From contig BFEA01000125.1 of NCBI GenBank assembly GCA_003427395.1, positions 2,439,499 through 2,477,732 of the forward strand: a DNA stretch of 38,234 nt. Reading direction: 5' to 3'. How positions within the stretch are numbered: position 1 is the first letter of the stretch; every line of letters starts with the position of its first letter. The notes below the pieces were generated by a model. It was not told where the DNA came from. It searched no databases and saw nothing but the letters and a program-made list of their open reading frames with translations. The position numbers were made by a program, and so were the translations under genes. This DNA is from Chara braunii. Lineage: Eukaryota; Streptophyta; Charophyceae; Charales; Characeae. Positions 32,695 through 38,234 of this stretch are shown piece after piece.

Positions 32695-33247
32695 TACCGA
32701 CGCTTCTCGAAATAAGGTGGTGCACAAGACTCTTAACCACGCTCTCGTCTATCTGTAGTTGCTGCATAGACTTGGATATCGAAACACAAAAGAAAAAGAA
32801 ATAGCTGAGTAGTGTCAAACCTCTTAACTAACTCGTTAACTAACTAGAGATATGACGAGCGGACTTATAGCACACCTTCAGAAATGAAATCAGTTACGTG
32901 CATCTGACGATGATAATGGTGATGACGATGTCGAGTTAGCTAGAGAGATGGTGATGGCGATGACGATGGTAATGGTGATGACGATGATAATGATGGCGAT
33001 GGTGATGGCGATGAGTGGAATCATTAGTGCTTGCCGAGGAGAAGAAGCGTAATAGTCCGCTTCAAGCTTGTGAGACACGCATGGAGCGATCAGATTGATT
33101 TCTTTCGGAATTGCACTAGCGGTTTTTCCCCTCTGATAGCAGGCGCCATTCTATTCAATCTTTTTCTTTGTCTTCTCTTCCTTGTATGAACTTGCATAGT
33201 GCTTCCTGAGTGCGTGCCATCATGGGCGCGCATTTGCGTGCTGCCTA
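32695..33247. repeat. Spacer with GAT-rich simple repeat
   Basis: An imperfect GATGRTGAC/GATGGT array covers about 32906-33016; the rest shows nothing that I can name. Confidence 0.8.
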
Positions 33248-33352
33248 CCGTCTTCCCCCGAACACAACGCACCCTTTTTTTGACTGTATCGGGTCGGACA
33301 CATGCCTTGCATACGTTCATTTTCAGGGTGCGTTATGTTCGGGGGAAGACGG
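33248..33352. mobile_element. MITE family copy C (105 bp)
   Basis: Terminal repeats CCGTCTTCCCCCGAACA and TGTTCGGGGGAAGACGG; flanks TA on the left and CA on the right. The inner arms ACGCACCCT and AGGGTGCGT extend the inverted repeat. The shared changes in both ends suggest a subfamily. Confidence 0.85.
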
Positions 33353-33677
33353 CAGTGCTGGTGTATGTGGGGGGGGGAGGGGGGTGTTGAATTGGGGAGA
33401 AATTTCCATTTTCTCTGTTTAACGAGTACAACGTGCTCTACCAAGTGCCTCTCAACGGCAGAGGCAATTCGACAATCGATGCCTTGATCAACGCGCCGGC
33501 TTAGCCAGGAATGAGGAAGCGAGCGGAAAGTATATCGCAGCAGAACGACCGAGCTATGGCAAGCTTATCGATTTATATGATTGAGAGTAACTATAAATCC
33601 TTGACCTATATATCGAGCAGCTCGCAATGGAGAGCAGCCTGGGGGCCAGGAATAAGAAAGCGCAAAGGATGTTCACG
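33353..33677. other. No supported feature
   Basis: A short G-run near 33371 and otherwise unremarkable sequence. Confidence 0.4.
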
Positions 33678-34094
33678 AAGGAGGAAGAAGAAAGGAGAGG
33701 GATGAGAAAAAGGCAGAGGGCGAGGAGGAGGAAGAAATAGGATAAGAAAACAGAAGGGAAAGAGAAAGGGAAGGGATGAGAAAAAGGAAGAAAGGAGGGA
33801 TGAGAAAAAGGAAGAAAGGAGAGGGATGAGAAAAAGGAAGAAATGAAAGGGATGAGAAAAAGGCATAGGGCGAGGAGGAGAAAGAGAGAAGAACGGGAGG
33901 GGGAGTTAGGAGGAGGAGGGGGGTAGAATGAGGGAACTGTAAGGGAAGGAGCATTAGGAAGGGGACGAATAGGAGGCGATGTACGAGGAGAAGGAACAGA
34001 AGCAGCAGGAGGAAAGACGAGTGACGATGAGGAGGGGATGTACAGAAAGGAGGGGATGTACAGAAAGGAGGGCAGGAGAAATAGGAGGAGGTAA
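33678..34094. repeat. Polypurine tract of about 415 bp
   Basis: The plus strand is almost only A and G, with recurring GGGATGAGAAAAAGG and AAGAAAGGAG units. A second small duplication (GGAGGGGATGTACAGAAA x2) occurs near 34030. The opposite-strand frames are Ser/Phe/Leu/Pro-rich artefacts. Confidence 0.9.
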
Positions 34095-34106
34095 GGACCA
34101 CTAGAG

Positions 34107-34193
34107 TGATGATGATGATGTTGATGATGTTATTGATGATGATGATGTTGATGATGATGTTGATGACGATGTTGATGATGATGTTGATGATGA
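34107..34193. repeat. (GAT/GTT)n trinucleotide array
   Basis: An imperfect GATGATGTT array. On the minus strand it would read as a His/Gln run, which is composition only. Confidence 0.95.
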
Positions 34194-34509
34194 TAGGTTG
34201 TCGGTTTGGCCGTCGGGCGGTACTGCTGAATGACTACTGGCGAGTGAGCTGGCTGTAGAAACTCGTTTCTGAAAAGGAGTTGGGGAAGGAGAAAACAGGC
34301 TGATGTTTGCTTGCGATGAGCTTTCTCAGTTATCCTGCTTATTAAAAAACATAAGAGGCATTCCGCTAAGGGAGCGGTTACGTGAAAGAAACGGACTAGA
34401 TATGTCCTCAATTTCATGAATTGCTTTTCTCCCTGTCTTTCTCTATCTCGTCCTCGGTCTCTAGCTATCCAACGAACAGATCGAATACCGTTTGTACGAG
34501 CATCTGCGC

Positions 34510-34542
<33 letters not shown>

Positions 34543-34629
34543 NGNGNGAGAGAGAGAGAGAGAGAGAGAGNGAGAGNGAGNGAGAGAGAGAGAGNGAGAG
34601 CGAGCGAGAGAGAGAGAGNGAGAGNGAGN

Positions 34630-34667
<38 letters not shown>
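34510..34667. repeat. (TG)n(GA)n array with unresolved bases
   Basis: TG repeats lead into about 145 bp of GA containing ten or so N positions. The Ns mark conflicting reads, so length and exact sequence are unreliable. Confidence 0.95.
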
Positions 34668-34669
<2 letters not shown>

Positions 34670-35430
34670 TGGTGGAGTGGTTTCTAACTCCTTTTTGTCG
34701 CCCCCTGTACTTGCAGAAGGGCGCACACTCACACGCAGACACACACACACAGACACACAAACAGAGAGAGAGAGAGCTCATCCTTCTATCTCCCAACTTC
34801 ATTTTTGGGGTAATACGGTGATGCAATCCGTTAATGGACCTCAACTGCGTATTGTAGAGCTCTCGGCAAAGGATTATCTTGACCCTCACAGAGCTACAGA
34901 GCACAGCAAAATGCGGTACTCTATTATCATAATTGCAGAGATTCCGATTGAACCATATATATACTTGTACCGCACTTGGAGTTTGAACGCTCTCCTCCTC
35001 GTCTCTCAGGTCGTCTCTCTCCTGATCAACATTGATTAGAGTCCCGATGACTCCGCGGCTTCTCGTCTTTGGTCGTTTCCCTCTCTCATGTTTCCCTACG
35101 CCCGCATGGAGAGCGGGCAAGAGAAAGATGCATCCACAGAACGCTATCATCTCATTCCTTCCGTCGGCCGTGTAGGCACTTCGAGAGCATGACTCGTACT
35201 GCTGGGGAGGTAAGACTTTTTGGACATATCTTTGGACGCAATTGTGGTCATATACATGCAGGACGTGCTGTAATTACGTTCAGATACATCCAGAAAAGAG
35301 TCCCACTGTAAGTATGCTGTGAGACGTCGCGTGCACGATGCGTAAGAAGACGATGTGTCAACTCAGATGATCGCGTATATACCCATGTGCTGACAAAGGC
35401 AGGGGTTGTTGTCCATTGCTGCTCGGCCCG
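34668..35430. other. No supported feature
   Basis: Open frames running out of the GA array have no recognisable domain. A short ATG...GAG|GTAAGA at 35190-35213 could be a micro-exon but has no support. Confidence 0.35.
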
Positions 35431-35640
35431 CGCCCCCCCCCCCTCCCCCCGCGCCCTTAGTTCGTTCCAATTCCGATCCGTCCCTTGTGTCTGCCGAGGG
35501 GTGGGAAGGAGGCTCGAACGAAAGAAGGGGTCCTTTTTTGTTCCGGTTCCGCCCCCCCCCCACTTTAGTTCGTTCCATTTCCGATCCTTCCCTTGTGTCG
35601 GTCGAGGGGTGGGGAGGCTCGAACGCAAGAATGGGTCCTC
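35431..35640. repeat. Tandem duplication (about 108 bp x2)
   Basis: C-rich start, then TTAGTTCGTTCCA.TTCCGATCC, CCCTTGTGTC and GAGGGGTGGG, then GGCTCGAACG. The offset between copies is 108 bp (35458 versus 35566). Confidence 0.9.
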
Positions 35641-36003
35641 TCTTGGCCCCAGTTGATCTTCCATTTTTCTGCATCTCCTGCATTCGTGGAGGGTTGGAGA
35701 TGCTTGTACAGTATTAAGGTAAGAGACGCTCATATACACGGGGACACAGACAAGTAACATGGTTCGTCGACCGCTCCCCCTCCCTTTTAGAGTATTTTCC
35801 TTTGTGCCCACTCTCCTTCCTCCTCTTTCTGTGTGTCCCGCGTAATTGCCATTTCAATCCGTTTCCTTCGGATTCGGTCGCCTGCTTCATTCTCACTTCC
35901 GCTGCGTCGTTGAAACCGATTGGACAACCCTTCATGATAACTGATATTTGATGGAAAACAATCCCGGCTGACCTACCCTTCTGGTCCATCCTCGCATTAC
36001 ATT

Positions 36004-36015
36004 CATAATAATATA

Positions 36016-36051
<36 letters not shown>

Positions 36052-36052
36052 C

Positions 36053-36094
<42 letters not shown>
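36004..36094. repeat. (AAT)n microsatellite
   Basis: An ATA/AAT array interrupted once by CCA, flanked by non-repetitive sequence. Confidence 0.97.
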
Positions 36095-36095
<1 letters not shown>

Positions 36096-36239
36096 GTTGC
36101 TCTGTTTCTTGCACCATAGTCTCTTCCAATTGCGGTTAGCGAAGTGGGGTCTGACTGCGGTGATGGCATCCCTCACTCCCCTTCGTGCACGGGGGTTTCC
36201 CTTCGTGATAACTGATACGAATTACCCACAATTTTCTTT

Positions 36240-36595
36240 TATATTTTTTTTCAAAGAAACAATTGCCCACATTGTCTTTCGCTGCTCTCATTCTCTGGCT
36301 ATTCGTATGGCTCTCCCTACGTACATAGCCAAGTCTTTCCCTCTCTCTGTGTACTTGGGGTGGCAGAGGACTACCGAAAAAGAAGACGAGCAGGGAGAGA
36401 CGACGTGGGAAATTGTCGACCGTCTGCTGATCGTGCTCTTGCCCAACGGGGGGTAACTGCTATTGTTGAGGCCGTTCTTTGAGACGGTGCGCCGCCACCC
36501 GTTTTGGTCTGGTGCGGCACTGTTGTTGATCTGGAAAATCTGTGGATTGATGCAATTTCGATTTTCAAGATTACCTGCGCGAGGTACTGTTCGTT

Positions 36596-36639
<44 letters not shown>
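36240..36639 (+). pseudogene. 3' end of a LINE (5'-truncated) with A43 tail
   Basis: In one frame the sequence reads KETIAHIVFRCSHSLAIRMA, an ETxxHxxxxC pattern typical of the zinc-binding segment after LINE reverse transcriptases. It continues to a single in-frame stop (36454-36456), then FFETVRRHPFWSGAALLLIWKICG and RGTVR, directly followed by 43 A residues (36597-36639). ALLLIWK resembles the last conserved word of plant L1-type ORF2 proteins. The tail and single stop suggest a fairly young, dead insertion. The assignment rests on short motifs only, and I could not find the target duplication. Confidence 0.45.
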
Positions 36640-36642
<3 letters not shown>

Positions 36643-36711
36643 GGCTGATATCAAGCAGATGCGCCGTCTCCTACCATTGGCTGGTAGACAGGCAGCTATT
36701 TGTGTTTTTGT

Positions 36712-36898
36712 AGGTAGGGATGGGGGGGTGATAGGTCGGGACACAGTACATCATGCTCTGCTTGATCCATAGGAGGCGTTTTTTTTTTTTTTTTTTTGAC
36801 AGGAGGCGGCGTTTCGAGGCCGCCACTGTGAAAGTTTCGTTGCTGGTAGGGATCGGGTGATAGGTCGGGATACAGTAGATCATATGCTGTTCGGTCCT
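36712..36898. repeat. Direct repeat pair (about 52 bp) flanking a T18 tract
   Basis: GTAGGGAT..GGGTGATAGGTCGGGAYACAGTA.ATCAT occurs at 36712-36770 and 36846-36898. A T run at 36780-36797 and a GGAGGCG duplication lie between them. Confidence 0.85.
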
Positions 36899-37058
36899 GT
36901 CACACCAGGAAGGTTTGATATGAACGTACCTACCCCAATAGTGCAGCCAGATACGCTCACTTAACGTGGCCGGAATCTTGGTGGTGTGCATCTCCTTTTA
37001 AGGTAGGTCCGTATGCATGCATGCATGGAAAGTCGCGTGCCTCGTCGTGGTGGCCTGG

Positions 37059-37169
37059 CCGTCTTCGCCCGAATACAATGCCCGGTCATGCATGATAGCT
37101 GTATTTGGGGCGACTTTCAGTCTAGATGCAGCTATATAATTACCGTGCGTTCCATTCGGATGAAGACGG
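37059..37169. mobile_element. MITE family copy D (111 bp)
   Basis: Starts CCGTCTTCGCCCGAATAC and ends CATTCGGATGAAGACGG. The core CTTTCAGTCTAGATGCAGC matches the other members. The left flank is GG and the right flank GTA, so the TA target is not preserved on the left. Confidence 0.8.
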
Positions 37170-37694
37170 GTAGTCACCTTACGTCGGCTCGATCGCGATT
37201 TCTTACAATGCTGCCATTTCATGTGGACGTCAACGGGAATGGTTTACCTTCTCAGGTGAACGGGTGCAAGTTGAGTTGGTTGTGTTGATGACCATGGTGG
37301 AGTTGCAGAGCGTGCGGAGGAGGGTATGCAGTGGTGGTTGGGCTCACGCTTCAGTGTTTGGAATCTGTCCCTCTCGCTCTCTCCTTCTCTTTTCTTGCTG
37401 TGCAGAATAACTCGCTGTCTGGTAGATTTGCCTGATACCCTTCAGTGTCTGTCATCCCTCCCTCGTCGCCGTCGTCTTGTCTCTTCTTGCAGTGCAGCAT
37501 AAGTTTGTGCCCTGTGGACGAGTCTGGATTTCCGGCTGGCTATCTGGCTCGTGGCTTGGGGATGATGTGGGCATACTCCCAACACTGGCTCTGGTGGTGG
37601 ACTGATGGACCGCAAGGAGACTGAAGGGCAGCACACTGTCTCTTCTTCCAGCCCTTTCAGGGCTTTGGTCATTGGCTGTCTGGCGTGGTAGGCC
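37170..37694. other. No supported feature
   Basis: Unremarkable sequence between two MITE copies; frames lack recognisable domains. Confidence 0.4.
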
Positions 37695-37696
37695 TA

Positions 37697-37801
37697 CTGT
37701 CTTCACACGAATAGAACGCGCGGTCATTATTTCTGTATGTGGACTGAGAGTTGCCCCAAATACGGCGATAATGACCGGGCGTTCTATTCGGGTGAAGACG
37801 G
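37697..37801. mobile_element. MITE family copy E (105 bp, TA flanks)
   Basis: Starts CTGTCTTCACACGAATAGAACGC, ends GCGTTCTATTCGGGTGAAGACGG and is bounded by TA at 37695-37696 and 37802-37803. The inverted arms extend inward through CGGTCATTAT and ATAATGACCG. Confidence 0.9.
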
Positions 37802-38234
37802 TAGTTGCCACCAGGCGACGATTAAGCTGGACTATAGAATGAACGAACGTGGCCTTGATCGTGGACCAGTTCATTAGCAGTGTAGCACTGTAAAGAGGTA
37901 GTGGGGCTTGCACTTCCACAGAGCTCATAACAGATAGCTGAGCTGATGCCACTTCCTAAAGATCAATATATAGGGGTGTTTAAAAAAAAAAAAGTAAAAA
38001 AAAAAGTGGGGGGTGTTTGATACGTGGGTGACCTGATAGCTGATGGATGAGTGAGTAAGGATCCCACTTTTTTTTCCCTTCTTTTTACTTTCCGAAGTAC
38101 AATATGTTCTGTACTCGCAGAGTACACAGTCCGTGTATACCGGGAAGTAGGTTGCACTTACAGTCCGTACACGGAGTATAGGCATACTACGCCAAATAGT
38201 GCGGGGATTACATCCAAACAGTGTTCCGACAGAG
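37802..38234. other. No supported feature
   Basis: A/T runs near 37982-38006 and 38067-38075. CAGTCCGTGTATAC and CAGTCCGTACACGG near the right edge form a small repeat pair at about 38127 and 38160. Confidence 0.4.

Noticed and set aside
33606-34101. Leu/Phe/Ser-rich membrane-like protein opposite the purine tract
   Set aside because: The apparent hydrophobicity comes from CT-rich antisense of a polypurine repeat.
1-38234. CRISPR array, phage or bacterial operon
   Set aside because: No regular short repeat-spacer array, no ribosome-binding-site-led gene runs, and clear eukaryotic introns; the short tandem repeats lack unique spacers.

Overview
The window reads as nuclear DNA of a plant-lineage eukaryote. 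The only gene I can support is an intron-rich, plant-type class 3 lipase. Everything around it is intron or intergenic DNA full of microsatellites, tRNA-derived SINEs, MITEs and retroelement remains. There are no bacterial-style operons or compact ORFs. A repeat-bloated streptophyte alga (charophyte, for example Chara) is my best guess; this is inference, not proof.

Layout. 1-3240: microsatellites, a fold-back/tandem element (1589-1893), a 62-bp duplication, a 33-bp hairpin and a 177-bp duplication, all upstream of or inside the 5' part of the lipase gene, whose N-terminal exons I cannot find. 3241-14474 (+): four consecutive lipase exons carrying the Ser nucleophile motif GHSLGGG, the Asp region (DLVP) and the His region (PPGRILHLV). 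They are split by introns of 210 bp, 1,231 bp and 8,263 bp. The second intron holds a tRNA-derived SINE. The third holds an antisense copy of the same SINE, a different SINE, scrambled retroelement pieces including a gag-like ORF (8210-7710, minus), and a MITE fragment. 14475-22100: gene-poor DNA with many 2-3-copy tandem duplications, a long TG/GA microsatellite and a very G-rich block (18500-19085). 22104-22250: an inverted duplication of U6 snRNA sequence ending in a long T tract. About 22400-29640: a 7-kb, strongly AT-rich island with its own internal repeats and no convincing gene. 29640-38234: GC-richer, SSR-rich DNA with four clustered MITEs of one TA-flanked family, a 30-bp minisatellite, a polypurine tract, GA arrays with unresolved bases, and the 3' end of a LINE with a 43-A tail.

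The lipase is expected to act on acylglycerols at membranes or lipid droplets. The rest of the window appears to record mobile-element insertion and repeated local tandem duplication. The most unusual item is the fold-back U6. Next come the coherent MITE and SINE families, the scrambled intronic retroelement and the compositionally foreign AT-rich island.
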